Assembly (NCBI GenBank): GCA_033398695.1
Contig: JAWKAU010000248.1
Location: 101,488 to 165,487 of the forward strand
Source: Orobanche coerulescens
Taxonomy: Eukaryota; Streptophyta; Magnoliopsida; Lamiales; Orobanchaceae
Direction of reading: 5' to 3'
Length of the DNA stretch: 64,000 bases
The notes beneath the pieces were generated by a model, which worked only from the letters and a program-made list of their open reading frames with translations, was not told the DNA's origin and did no database searches. A program made the translations under genes and the position numbers. Every line of letters begins with the position of its first letter. The stretch's first letter is position 1. Below are positions 1-11,787 of this stretch, piece by piece.

Positions 1-505
1 GCCTGAAACCTACTCACCATGCTTACAGCATGCGCGATGTCAGGTCTTGTACACAACATAGCATACATGAGGCTACCCACGGCCGAAGCATATGGTATAT
101 TACTCATTTCCTTTCGTTGTTCCTCACTTTGAGGACACATCTTCAAGGAGAGTTTTATTCCATGTTGCATCGGTAGGAACCCTCTTTTAGAATCATCCAT
201 CTTAAATCGCTTTAAGATTTATCTATATAGAGGGCTTGGGAAAGACCTATTGTTCTCTTCGCTCTATCCCGGTAGAGTCGAATACCAAGAATATAGGTAG
301 CTTCTTCCAAGTCTTTTATGGATAAATTACTCGAAAGCCAAGCTTTCACAGAACTAAGCATTCCCACATCATTTCCTATTAGTAGAATGTCATCTACACA
401 TAGTACTAAGAATGCGATCTAGCTCCCACTAACCCTCTTGTATACACAAGGTTCCTCTTTATTTTGCATGAAGTCAAACTCTTTGTTGCCTCATCAAAAC
501 GAAGG
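1..505 (-). pseudogene. Ty1/copia reverse transcriptase, C-terminal part
   Basis: Minus-strand translation gives the middle and end of a copia RT: a segment ending in EEPCVYKR, the active-site region LVLCVDDILLIGN (about 380-425), then YASAVGSLMYAMLCTRPD (about 30-95). The catalytic motif usual in the family is YVDD; here the first residue reads C. The N-terminal fingers and palm, including the first catalytic aspartate region, are absent: about 500-535 passes almost directly from the integrase C-terminus into mid-RT. In-frame stops occur, for example inside the KRVSGS stretch and in the region before the YASAVG motif. The protein continues beyond the left window edge, where RNase H is expected. 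Certainly non-functional as read. Confidence 0.85.
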
Positions 506-535
506 TCCCAACTACATGAAGACTGCTACAGTCTA

Positions 536-1749
536 TTACATGGAGTCTACATCCACCATTGCTAAGTCATTAGGTCGCGGGTCGGTCTCTTGTTTATCAC
601 CTGGAACCTCGTAGAAACCCAGTTCCTCCAAGTGCATAAAACTATACCTCTCAGGTAATTGAGACACCCTACTAGACCTACGAGGTGGTTGTATTTGTGT
701 TACAGAAGGTTCGGTTCCAAATTCTTGCACAGGTGTCTCATGAGAAGTTTCATTGTATTCTTCCAAAGAAATATTTCTACGTGCTCTGCCTTCCTGAATG
801 AACTCATCTTCCAGGAAGTGTGCTTGTAAAGCAACAACGATCTTTCGATCTTTGGGCATGTAGAATAGATATCCCATCGTCCCAGATGGGAATCCAATGA
901 AACGTCGATTTGCGGACCTAGCTTCCAACTTCTCCACCTTAGTCTTCTTGACATAAGCGGGACATCCCCAAATCCTAATATGATTAAGACTTGGTTTCCT
1001 GCCCTCCCACATCTCATGTGGAGTTTTAGGAATGGATTTGGAAGGACATCTGTTCAAGATATACGTGGCAGTCAGGAGTGTATACCCCCACAGGTAAATT
1101 GGTAAGTCAGTGTAGCCCAGCATGGAACGGACCATGTTTAACAAGGTTCGGTTCCTTCTTTCTGACACACCATTTAAATGAGGAGTACCTGGAGGTGTTA
1201 GTTGTGAAACTATTCCATGTTCCTTAAGGAACTCGTCAAACTCCGTACTCATATACTCGCCACCTCGGTCCGACCGAAGTGCTTTGATATGATTACCAGT
1301 TTGTTTCTCAACTAGGGCCTTGAATTCCTGGAATTTCTCAAAGGCCTCGGATTTATGTTTCATTAAGTAAACATAACCATACCTAGTATGATCATCTGTA
1401 AACGTAATGAAATATTGATATCCGTCACGTCCGCTTCCAAAGCACCACAAACGTCGGTATGGATTAATCCCATTTTATCGGCTCTTTCAAAAGTCCTCGT
1501 GAAGGGGACTTAGTCATTTTGCCTTTAAGGCAAGATTCACAAGTAGGAAAGGGATCCGATCCCAATGGACCCATAAGTCCATCTTTTCCATCTTGTAAAC
1601 CTTGGTCGACCAACATGACCAAGTCTAAGATGCCATTTCAAAACTTGATTGGTTTCATCCCTACCACGTTTTCTAGTCATAGTATTCACAACTACTTTGT
1701 TGTTGAGATTTAGATGATACAATCCATTCAACAATGTAGCAGTACCCAC
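536..1749 (-). pseudogene. Ty1/copia integrase
   Basis: The main open frame (536-1450, 304 aa) carries the integrase core: YQYFITFTDDHTRYGYVYL, then SDRGGEY (second catalytic Asp), then NGVSERRNRT (catalytic Glu). The C-terminal copia-type segment IRIWGCPAYVKK and RRFIGFPSGTMGYLFY follows. The N-terminal zinc-binding region is in another frame at 1537-1749 (WHLRLGHVG), so at least one frameshift lies near 1450-1540. The enzyme would join element cDNA to host DNA. The C-terminus at 536 runs straight into a truncated RT, which marks a deletion. Confidence 0.88.
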
Positions 1750-2060
1750 TAGTTTATTTCTAAAATAAATTTTGCAGAACCATCACCAAGGAAAAATGAA
1801 AAGCCTTTTCGGTCCATGACCGAATGGATACAATGTTTTTGTGCCCCTTGGGCAAAACAAGTACATCTTCTAAAGTCAAAACAAAGCCGGATTCTAAACC
1901 CAAAAGAAGTGATCCTATGTGGTCGCCTCGACACTATGCCCGCTTCCGACCGTGATCATAACTTCTCCACCTCCAAGCTTCCTACTTTGTTCCGCATCCC
2001 GATTCACGGTACAAATATGAGAACTAGCACCGTAATCCAAGATTCAGAAGTAGAAAATAC
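1750..2060 (-). pseudogene. Ty1/copia aspartic protease remnant
   Basis: On the minus strand a protease-like stretch reads WILDYGASSHICTV (about 1995-2045), followed by GSGHSVEAT. Copia proteases normally have D-T/S-G-A at this place; here it reads DYGA, so the catalytic motif is altered. Stops interrupt the frame downstream. It lies between the gag zinc-knuckle remnant and the integrase, the expected place for the enzyme that cleaves the polyprotein. Confidence 0.65.
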
Positions 2061-2085
2061 AAGAGCGAACAATTTGTTTCCAAAA

Positions 2086-2934
2086 CTAAAAGTTCTCAGA
2101 CCAAGTGCCATGAAGAATCGGACAGTCTCTAGCCCGGTGGCCCACCACCGCACTTGAGACAAGCATCCTTCTTCTTCTTGTTCTTCTAACCATCGGGGCC
2201 TTGCCCTTACCCTTAAGGTCCTTTGCTTGTGGTCCAGTTCGCTTCTTGGTCTTTTTATTCTTATTCTTAGACTTCCGAAGTCCAGAAGAAATCACAAGGG
2301 CCGACTTCTTCATCCGCGGAGTCTTCATTTGAGACTGAGCGGTCACAAGTTTGTTCATTAGCCAGCTAAATTACATGCAATCTCATTGCAGTTGAAGTTC
2401 ATAACAAACTGTGAGAAGGAATCAGGGAGAGACTGTAGGATAAGGTCGGTTTGGAGAGAAGTATCCATTTTAAAATCAAGAGCCTCCAATCTCTCGATCA
2501 TGGATATCATTTTGAGGACGTGTTCCCCAACCTTCTCACCTTCCTTCATCCTTGCACCGAACAGTTGCTTGGATATTTCATATCTTGCAGTTCTGCTGTG
2601 CTCACCATAAAGCTCGGTTAAGTGAGATAGAATCTGCCTAGCAGAAGTCATTTTCTCATGAGCTCTCTGAATCTCATTAGACATGGAAGCCATCATATAA
2701 GCACGGACTTTCACGTCATCCTTAACCCACTTTTCGTGGTTTTCAATCTCTTCCTGATTGGCTCGGGTCCGCACAGGAGGCGCGGGAATGTCTGTCTCCA
2801 AGACGTATCCCAGTGCCTCTATACTGAGGACAATCATCGACATGGAGCCAATCCACAAAGTTAGGTTCCATTAAGGTGTTCTTTTCGAGTAGAATTGCGA
2901 GTGGATTCATTGTCATATTGAGATTTGTCTGCAT
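2086..2934 (-). pseudogene. Ty1/copia gag (capsid/nucleocapsid)
   Basis: Starts near 2934 with MTMNPLAILLEKN and a segment ending NFVDWL, typical of copia gag N-termini. It shifts frame near 2845 and continues to 2358 as a UBN2-type gag domain with EIENHEKW, LSHLTELYGEHSR and LILQSLPDSFSQFVMNFN. The frame 2086-2358 holds a lysine/arginine-rich linker and a degraded zinc knuckle (GHRARDCP). The product would form the virus-like particle shell and bind element RNA. The frame breaks make it a pseudogene as read. Confidence 0.82.
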
Positions 2935-4976
2935 TAAGTATAACAGATTAATTAGTGACTTGTTATATTATGATCTGAGTATAGAATTTAGGTTTTTTCT
3001 ATTCTTGTTACCCAGCTCCCACTATTTTATCGGAACAACACACTCCCATGTGAAATTCGGAAGTATCGTCGCTCTACTTCATAGTGGTGATCGAGTTCTT
3101 TATAAATCTTAATAGAGGGCAACCGAACAGGTTTCTAGTCTATTAATTTTCATAAAGTGGTGTCCAACACCAACCCATCTAATGAATGATTCGATCTTTT
3201 TTTTCCCCTTGTTCACTCCCCTCAACCTATACGGTTTCTATGGTTCGTGAACAAGTTAAGTTTATACCATCGACGCAAATCAGTTTCACAATTGAATCTT
3301 ATCCGGCAACCTATCAGGTTTCTAGGGATAAAATTTGCTCCAACCGAAGGCATCCAATGCGCTCCCTGTAATTTATCCGTCCTCCCCGAACGACTACCCC
3401 GATAACTCGGAAGCATAGCACATCCGGTTTGGATTTCAATTTCCCGAAAGCTCGATGGAGGGAAGGAAAACCTTGAAACCTTATAAACTTAATAATTTGT
3501 TGTGGGAGAATTTTCGCGATTAACGTTACACTTTGCACATTAATCATTTTAGCGCGTTTGTTGCATTCATACAATATGTAACAACCATTCACAACCTAGT
3601 TGCTACCAACATGTGGTTCATGGACCGTTCCTAGAAAACAAAAACTCCGTAATCTAATTACAAGTCTTCGTCTTGAATCTTCGTCTTCTCGAAACGGATC
3701 TTCCTCCGGTCTTCGTCATTACATATAAATTTTACATTGAAAATTGCATCCTAGATACAAATATTTCTAGTAAAATAAATAGGCTCAAAACAAATTTTTA
3801 CAACCCAATCGAATAAAACGAACGATTCAAACTAAGTCCATGAACCACATCCCCATTCAAAAGCATTCATCCAATAAATACTCAATAAATGGATAGCGAG
3901 AAGATTACATATGATCCAATCAATAATCAACAATAAATAGAATTGATCCAATCAATTCAACAATAATCGACAATTTAATTTTCGTCCGTAGTGTACCCTT
4001 AAAATATTTTCTTTGAGTTTTCCTCATCAAAAATTCCAAATTAATGATTTTAATACAGAAAATTCAATAATCGAAAATATATCAAAAACGAGACCCAGTG
4101 CCCGACACTGAAAGCGCCAAGAAGACCACTGGGCTCCTCGCCGGCACTTACAAAGCCACGCCTGCAGCCTTACAGCCACGCCCGGCTCCAGACAGAAAGG
4201 GGGCTCGATCATGCCCGGACACGCCGGCAGATACAGCAGTGTCTTGCACTGTCCCAAGGCAACAAGAACGCTGGCCGGATACAAGAACGCGGCCTAAGCA
4301 CTCGGCCGATACAAAGAAGCGCGCTCACTAACCCGGGCACAACACCACGCTAGGCCGGATAAAGAACGCGCTCGGCCAAGCACTCGCCGATACAAAGCGC
4401 GCTCGCATCGACCCGGCACCCTACGGCCATGCTCGGCCGGATACAAGAACGCGCTCGGCCAAGCACTCGGCCGATACAAGAAGCGCGCTGCATCGACCGG
4501 CAGCTTACACCACGCTGCCGGATACAAGAACGCTGCTGCCAAGCACTCGGCCGATACAAGAAGCGCGCTCGCAGATCGACTGGCAGCCAACAAGAACGCT
4601 GGCCGATACAGAAGCGTCCGGCCGATCCAATGAGCACTCGGCTCGACATACACGCTGGCCGGGCCGACTTCGCAGACACAAGAAGGCCCGCCACGGCCCG
4701 GACGTGCTCGGCCACACTCGGCAGCTGTATGGAAAATCGTCCAACGATTCGATACAGCTCGTTTTCGGGCAGATTTCTAAAATCCTGTTATTCCTGATCT
4801 TAATATTATTAATATAAATCATATTTCCAAGAAAAACCTAATTTATATCATAACATAAAATCACGGAAAAACGACACTACGACGAACAATAAAATATCTA
4901 CGATTATTAAAGTGATTCTAAATCACAAAATAAGCATTCCAAATGCTAAATATCGTATATACGATTGCAAGACCTC
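2935..4976 (-). other. Copia leader between PBS and gag
   Basis: About 2 kb without a supported coding region lies between the PBS and the gag start. It is AT-rich except for a GC-rich minisatellite at about 4250-4660. The short open frames inside it look like chance products of the GC-rich repeat. The length is unusual for a simple leader, so an unrecognised nested insertion is possible; I saw no LTR ends or inverted termini to support one. Confidence 0.5.
4250..4660. repeat. GC-rich minisatellite, ~80-bp period, about 4-5 copies
   Basis: The segment AAGCACTCGGCCGATACAA recurs, with small changes, beginning near 4296, 4378, 4461 and 4541, that is every 80-83 bp. Between occurrences are variants of GGCCGGATACAAGAACGCG. 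Copies differ mainly by 1-3-base indels at CGG/CAG/CTG positions. It lies in the copia leader and stands out by GC content from the AT-rich DNA on both sides. Confidence 0.8.
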
Positions 4977-4988
4977 GCTCCGATACCA
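4977..4988 (-). other. Copia primer-binding site
   Basis: The minus strand reads TGGTATCGGAGC directly after the LTR end, with one base between. It differs slightly from the usual plant initiator-Met PBS, TGGTATCAGAGC. It would prime minus-strand DNA synthesis and fixes the 5' LTR boundary at 4990. Confidence 0.85.
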
Positions 4989-4989
4989 C

Positions 4990-6947
4990 TGTTGGGATTC
5001 GGTGCCTAAAACGAAGGCCCAGCGGAAGCGGTAAAACGAAAATTAATTCGATCCGAATCCCTACGAGGATCGATCGAGCTACGTATATACAAATATCAAA
5101 ACGAAATACAAGAGATACGAGAAAGATACCCTCGTAGTCCGTTGATTAAATGGATAACCTTCTCTTGAGCTATTCCCCAAGCTCTTGAACGATCCAACGC
5201 CGAAAACACCGCGTCTCTACTTGCCACGCGCCGGAGAAACGACCGGAACAACAATCACCTTGCTATCCTCCGAGGATACGGCTAGAGCTAAGTGATGAAG
5301 CTATATATTTGTGATTACAACACTCCAAGTGTATAACTCACTTACTCTCAATGAATCTCTCAATTTTCTCCAAGAACAATTAAGATGATATGAAGAAGAT
5401 GATGAAGATAATTGAGAAAAAGGTTTTCTCTTTCTCTGTCTCTATTTCACTTTCACGTATGGAAGCTTGTGTGTTTGTTGAAAAGAGAAGTCTTCCTCTT
5501 TTATTCTATTCCTTTTTTCACATGATACAACTCATCAAATAAGTGATCAACCCCACCATCAAAAGATACCATGACCCCAATGTCTTTATCACTCAATAAA
5601 GAATGAAATAAAGACAAAATGAAGGTGGGTGGAAAAAGAGGGGGCGACCATGTGGATGAATCGGACGAGTTCGGTCCGTTTCGGACTCCCGTGAGTCCAA
5701 ACAGATAATAATCCGATTCCGTTCCGATGTATTTATATCGATTAATTAATCCAATTAATTAATCATATCAAATACATAATGACATAATTAATTTCTCCAA
5801 GAAATAATTATATTTATGAATTAAATTAATCACCCGGTAATTTATTTAATTCATTAGGCCGTAAATTAATTTATCCAATAAATTAATTTAGACATCCAAT
5901 GTCCCAAATTAGATATCCAATATCCTAATATTCATTAGAGAGAATTAGCTTGATTCATTCCGTCGTCAATCCTATTGCGCGACTCGGTAGGTTCGTCTCA
6001 GTCAGCAATGGGAGGAACCAAAGAGTAGTAGCACCACCTAGCCACTGCGGCCTACACTGCACTTAATCGAGAACGAATGATTGGGATCATTCAAGAACCA
6101 TTCTCGTGAATACCAAGATGCGTATAAACCCTTCTTTCAAATGTCCCGATCAAGTTATAGGGTCACGGTCGACCAAACCCTATCTGATTTGACGCTATGC
6201 ATGCGTTAATGCAAATCGAGATCATCGAGTGCCGTGTATCTAATACAACTAGCTCCAATGCTTTGGCCAAAGACTTATGATCTCATCCGCCAATAACCGC
6301 ATAGGACATATAACCCGCTCACTAACGGAGAAAGAATTCTATCTTGGTATTCGCAGACTCGCTACTTGCCCGTCAAGATGCACGTCGAGGTTGACCCCGC
6401 CTTCCGCCAGGTGGTCGAACTACTCTAATGAAAATCTTGACGTCACAAGCACATCCCTACTAAATCCTCAAGTCGAAGGTTCACGAATACCTATCACAAC
6501 CTTTCGATTCCGTCATTGATCGTCCGTGAGTGAAATCCGTGACGAATCGAGGGTGAGTCGGTTCGAGTATACTAATCCAATTAGCACACCTATAACGTGT
6601 GCTCCCACCGACTATTAGTGTTCGACAGCACTCTCCATGTCAAAGAACACGTCATACAAGTCTTCTCATAAACTTAACGCCTACCAAGTTTCATCGACTT
6701 GCGAACGATTAAGTATTTGAGCTATAAACCTTTCCAAAGGCCGACCCCTTATCCAATAAGGAGTGGAATGCTTTTGCTCTCAAATACATGGACTAGTTTC
6801 TATACGTATATTTACGAGTTAGGAATGCCCGTAACTACCAGTAAATAAAGAAACATCCATTGCCTTATATTAATGAATTACATAATTACAAGTACAATGC
6901 CCTTACTCAATATCCTCTGAGTGGCATTCGAGGGCATACTCCTAACA
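4990..6947 (-). repeat. Copia 5' LTR (1958 bp)
   Basis: The plus strand begins TGTTGGGATTC and ends CTCCTAACA, so the element's own strand reads TGTTAGGAG...CCCAACA with TG/CA ends. It is followed on the inside by a PBS and on the outside by 5S array sequence. The small open frame at 6277-6519 has no recognisable motif. Its partner LTR is outside the window, so divergence cannot be measured. Confidence 0.88.
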
Positions 6948-6969
6948 TCGGGTTGGTATGATCGCATCC
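6948..6969 (-). pseudogene. 5S rRNA-like copy 1, type A, truncated
   Basis: Only the first 22 nt of the 5S sequence remain (minus strand, starting GGATGCGATC). The rest was separated by the copia insertion at 6947/6948. TTCGGG-type bases show it was type A. Confidence 0.85.
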
Positions 6970-7544
6970 AAAATTAGAACCACATTCTATTCTCTTATGG
7001 TAGATTCGACCCGAACTTCAAACAGCCATAACTTTCGAACCGGGAGGAGCTACGGGACCCACCACACATGCCGGCAAAGCTCTTCTGGCGCCCATCGTGT
7101 GACCCGACGCTCAGAATTCCTATTATAATATGTTTCCGGAAGCGTAACAGCGACTCGTGTCGAACTCATCGCGTTCCGCCATTACATAACTGGTCCCGAG
7201 CCTAAATTACCCCGTTTTCACGCACTTTCGGCCTTTATATCACATTATTTATATAATATTTCGTTTTTCTTTTGATATCTTGTGTTAATTTCGATTTAGA
7301 TGTTTTTCTTAGGCTTAAAAATACATTCTCCAATGTATTGAGAGGCGGAATTTGATAATTTCTAATTAGTAAAATCGCATTTCTTCCCAAGATTTACGAG
7401 CGTTTGTCATTTACTTTATTACTCTCGTGACGGTATATCATTAAATCTTCTTTAGACCGTAGGTGGAAGGATCACCGTGCATAATTCCTAAGAAAATGAA
7501 AATCGAGTGTAAAAAAGAATCGAGCAAGATTGGACGGCAAAAAT

Positions 7545-7662
7545 GGGGGTGCAACACGAGGACGTCTAGGGGTCACCAATCCTAGTACTACTCTCGCCCA
7601 TGCACGCTTTATTTAGGAGTTCTAATGGGATTCGGTGCATTAGAGTTGGTATGATCGCATCC
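7545..7662 (-). rRNA. 5S rRNA-like copy 2, type B
   Basis: 118 nt, near full length. Minus strand starts GGATGCGATC and ends GCACCCCC, followed by a T5 run. It keeps GAGTAGTAC, has GATTGGTGACC in the box C region, and lacks a couple of bases near the 3' third. Probably a pseudogene. Confidence 0.8.
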
Positions 7663-8238
7663 AAAATTAGAACCACATTCTATTCTTCTTATGGTAGATT
7701 TGACCCGAACTTCAAACAGCCATAACTTTCGAACCGGGAGGAGCTACGGGACCCACCACACATGCCGGCAAAGCTCTTCTGGCGCCCATCGTGTGACCCG
7801 ACGCTCAGAATTCCTATTATAATATGTTTCTGGAAGCGGAACGGCGATTCGTGTCGAACTCATTGCGTTCCGCCATGACATAACTGGTCCCGAGCCTAAA
7901 TTACCCCGTTTTCACGCACTTTCGGCCTTTATATCACTTTATTTATATAATATTTCGTTTTTCTTTTGATATCTTGTGTCATTTTCGATTTAGATGTGTT
8001 TCTTAGGCTTAAAAATACATTCTCCAATGTATTGAGAGGCGGAATTTGATAATTTCTAATTAGTAAAATCGCATTTCTTCCCAAGATCTGACGAGCGTTT
8101 GTCATTTACTTTATTACTCCCGTGACGGTCTATCATTAAATCTTCTTTAAACCGTAGGTTGAAGGATCACCGTGAATAATTCCTAAGAAAATGAAAAATC
8201 AAGTGTAAAAAAGAATCGAAAGCGTTGGACGGCAAAAA

Positions 8239-8349
8239 GGGGGTGCAACACGAGGACTTCCTGTGGGGTCACCCATCCTAGTATTACTCTCGCCCATGCA
8301 CGCTTTACTTAATGGGATTCGGTGCATTCGGGTTGGTATGATCGCATCC
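8239..8349 (-). rRNA. 5S rRNA-like copy 3, type A
   Basis: 111 nt with the type A 9-nt deletion. The box C region keeps GGATGGGTGACC. The segment after it reads CCACAGG instead of CCCCTGG. T5 run downstream. Confidence 0.8.
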
Positions 8350-8914
8350 AAAATTAGAACCACGTTCTATTCTCTTATGGTAGATTTGACCGAACTTCAA
8401 ATGCCATAACTTTCGAACCGGAGGAGCTACGGGACCCACCACACATGCCGGCAAAGCTCTTCCGGCGCCCATCGTGTGACCCGACGCCGTAATTCCTATT
8501 ATAATATGTTTCGAAGCGTAACGGCGATTCGTGTCGAACTCATCGCGCTCCGCCATTACATAATCGGTCCCGAGCCTAAATTACCCGTTTTCACGCACTT
8601 TCGGCCTTTATATCACATTATTTATATAATATTTCGTTTTTCTTTTGATATCTTGTGTTAATTTCGATTTAGATGTTTTTCTTAGGCTTAAAAATACATT
8701 CTCCAATGTATTGAGAGGCGTAATTTGATAATTTCTAATTAGTAAAATCGCATTTCTTCCCAAGATTTACGAGCGTTTGCCATTTACTTTATTACTCTCG
8801 TGACGGTATATCATTAAATCTTCTTTAGACCGTAGGTGGAAGGATCACCGCATAATTCCTAAGAAAATGAAAATCGAGTGTAAAAAAGAATCGAGCAAGA
8901 TTGACGGCAAAAAT

Positions 8915-9030
8915 GGGGGTGCAACACGAGGACGCCCTAGGGGTCACCAATCCTACTACTCTCGCCCATGCACGCTTTATTTAGGAGTTCTAATGGGATT
9001 CGGTGCATTAGGGTTGGTATGATCGCATCC
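8915..9030 (-). rRNA. 5S rRNA-like copy 4, type B
   Basis: 116 nt, type B with small deletions, including one in the intermediate-element region where one TAG triplet of GAGTAGTACTAGG is missing. T5 run downstream. Confidence 0.78.
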
Positions 9031-9608
9031 AAAATTAGAACCACATTCTATTCTTCTTATGGTAGATTCGACCCGAACTTCAAACAGCCATAACTTTCGA
9101 ACCGGGAGGAGCTACGGGACCCACCACACATGCCGGCAAAGCTCTTCTGGCGCCCATCGTGTGACCCGACGCTCAGAATTCCTATTATAATATGTTTCTG
9201 GAAGCGGAACGGCGATTCGTGTCGAACTCATTGCGTTCCGCCATGACATAACTGGTCCCGAGCCTAAATTACCCCGTTTTCACGCACTTTCGGCCTTTAT
9301 ATCACTTTATTTATATAATATTTCGTTTTTCTTTTGATATCTTGTGTCATTTTCGATTTAGATGTGTTTCTTAGGCTTAAAAATACATTCTCCAATGTAT
9401 TGAGAGGCGGAATTTGATAATTTCTAATTAGTAAAATCGCATTTCTTCCCAGTACGACGAGCGTTTGCCATTTACTTTATTACTCTCGTGACGGTATATC
9501 ATTAAATCTTCTTTAAACCGTAGGTTGAAGGATCACCGTGAATAATTCCTAAGAAAATGAAAAATCAAGTGTAAAAAAAGAATCGAGCAGCGTTGGACGG
9601 CAAAAAAA

Positions 9609-9719
9609 GGGGGTGCAACACGAGGACTTCCCAGGGGGTCACCCATCCTAGTATTACTCTCGCCCATGCACGCTTTACTTAATGGGATTCGGTGCATTCG
9701 GGTTGGTATGATCGCATCC
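9609..9719 (-). rRNA. 5S rRNA-like copy 5, type A
   Basis: A clean type A copy of 111 nt with GGATGGGTGACCCCCTGGGA and a T7 run directly after the 3' end. Confidence 0.85.
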
Positions 9720-10295
9720 AAAATTAGAACCACGTTCTATTCTCTAATGGTAGATTTGACCCGAACTTCAAACAGCCATAACTTTCGAACCGGGAGGAGC
9801 TACGGGACCCACCACACATGCCGGCAAAGCTCTTCTGGCGCCCATCGTGTGACCCGACGCTCAGAATTCCTATTATAATATGTTTCTGGAAGCGTAACGG
9901 CGATTCGTGTCGAACTCATCGCGTTCCGCCATTACATAACTGGTCCCGAGCCTAAATTACCCCGTTTTCACGCACTTTCGGCCTTTATATCACATTATTT
10001 ATATAATATTTCGTTTTTCTTTTGATATCTTGTGTTAATTTCGATTTAGATGTTTTTCTTAGGCTTAAAAATACCTTCTCCAATGTATTGAGAGGCGGAA
10101 TTTGATAATTTCTAATTAGTAAAATCGCATTTCTTCCCAGTACGACGAGCGTTTGCCATTTACTTTATTACTCTCGTGACGGTATATCATTAAATCTTCT
10201 TTAGACCGTAGGTGGAAGGATCACCGTGCATAATTCCTAAGAAAATGAAAAATCGAGTGTAAAAAAAGAATCGAGCAGTATTGGACGGCAAAAAT

Positions 10296-10414
10296 GGGGG
10301 TGCAACACGAGGACGCCCTAGGGGTCACCAATCCTAGTACTACTCTCGCCCATGCACGCTTTATTTAGTATTTATAATGGGATTCGGTGCATTATGGTTT
10401 GTATGATCGCATCC
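10296..10414 (-). rRNA. 5S rRNA-like copy 6, type B
   Basis: 119 nt. The stretch that is usually GAACTCCTAAATAAAG is altered (ATAAATACTAAATAAAG), and the 5' part reads ATACAAACC. T5 run downstream. Confidence 0.8.
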
Positions 10415-10989
10415 AAAATTAGAACAAAATTCTATTCTTCTTATGTTAGATTCGACCCGAACTTCAAATGTACCATAACTTTCGAACCGGGAGGAGCTAC
10501 TGACCCACCACACATGCCGGCAAAGCTCTTCCGGCGCCCATCGTGTGACCCGACGCCGAATTCCTATTATAATATGTTTCGAAGCGGAACGGCGATTCGT
10601 GTCGAACTCATTGCGTTCCGCCATGACATAACTGGTCCCGAGCCTAAATTACCCCGTTTTCACGCACTTTCGGCCTTTATATCACTTTATTTATATAATA
10701 TTTCGTTTTTCTTTTGATATCTTGTGTCATTTTCGATTTAGATGTGTTTCTTAGGCTTAAAAATACATTCTCCAATGTATTGAGAGGCGGAATTTGATAA
10801 TTTCTAATTAGTAAAATCGCATTTCTTCCCAAGATTTACGAGCGTTTGTCATTTACTTTATTACTCCCGTGACGGTCTATCATTAAATCTTCTTTAAACC
10901 GTAGGTTGAAGGATCACCGTGAATAATTCCTAAGAAAATGAAAAATCAAGTGTAAAAAAAGAATCGAGCAGCGTTGGACGGCAAAAAAA

Positions 10990-11098
10990 GGGGGTGCAAC
11001 ACGAGGACTTCCTGTGGGGTCACCCATCCTAGTATTACTCGCCCATGCACGCTTTACTTAATGGGATTCGGTGCATTCGGGTTGGTATGATCGCATCC
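10990..11098 (-). rRNA. 5S rRNA-like copy 7, type A
   Basis: 109 nt, type A with a 2-nt loss in GGGCGAGAGTAA (reads GGGCGAGTAA). T7 run downstream. Confidence 0.82.
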
Positions 11099-11670
11099 AA
11101 AATTAGAACCACATTCTATTCTCTTATGGTAGATTCGACCAACTTCAAATGGCCATAACTTTCGAACCGGAGGAGCTACGGGACCCACCACACATGCCGG
11201 CAAAGCTCTTCTCGCGCCCATCGTGTGACCCGACGCTCAAAATTCCTATTATAATATGTTTCTGAAGCGTAACGGCGATTCGTGTCGAACTCATCGCGTT
11301 CCGCCATTACATAACCGGTCCCGAGCCTAAATTACCCCGCTTTCACGCATTTTCGGCCTTTATATCACATTATTTATATAATATTTCGTTTTTCTTTTGA
11401 TATCTTGTGTTAATTTCGATTTAGATGTTTTTCTTAGGCTTAAAAATACATTCTCCAATGTATTGAGAGGCGGAATTTGATAATTTCTAATTAGTAAAAT
11501 CGCATTTCTTCCCAAAGACGATTTGAGCGTTTGCCATTTACTTTATTACTCTCGTGACGGTATATCATTAAATCTTCTTTAGACCGTAGGTGGAAGGATC
11601 ACCGTGCATAATTCCTAAGAAAATGAAAATCGAGTGTAAAAAAGAATCGAGCAAGATTGACGGCAAAAAT

Positions 11671-11787
11671 GGGGTGCAACACGAGGACGCCCTAGGGGTC
11701 ACCAATCCTAGTACTACTCTCGCCCATGCACGCTTTATTTAGGAGTTCTAATGGGATTCGTGCATTAGGGTTGGTATGATCGCATCC
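11671..11787 (-). rRNA. 5S rRNA-like copy 8, type B
   Basis: 117 nt, type B with single-base losses at a few G/C positions. T5 run downstream. Confidence 0.8.

Larger units (their letters stand above)
1..6947 (-). mobile_element. Ty1/copia LTR retrotransposon, 5' part, decayed
   Basis: Read on the minus strand from 6947 leftward: a 5' LTR (TGTTAGG...CCCAACA), an initiator-Met-type PBS, a long leader, then gag, protease, integrase and reverse transcriptase. Integrase before reverse transcriptase is the Ty1/copia order. The 3' LTR is beyond the left edge, so the target duplication cannot be checked. Frameshifts in gag and integrase, and the missing first half of the RT, make it non-autonomous. 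Its right end abuts nucleotides 1-22 of a 5S-like gene, so it inserted into the 5S array. Confidence 0.9.

Noticed and set aside
4098..4797. Overlapping open frames of about 120 codons in the copia leader
   Set aside because: They are readings of the ~80-bp GC-rich minisatellite; the repetitive composition explains their length.
6277..6519. Open frame of 80 codons inside the copia LTR
   Set aside because: No recognisable domain; it lies in a non-coding LTR and its length is within chance expectation.
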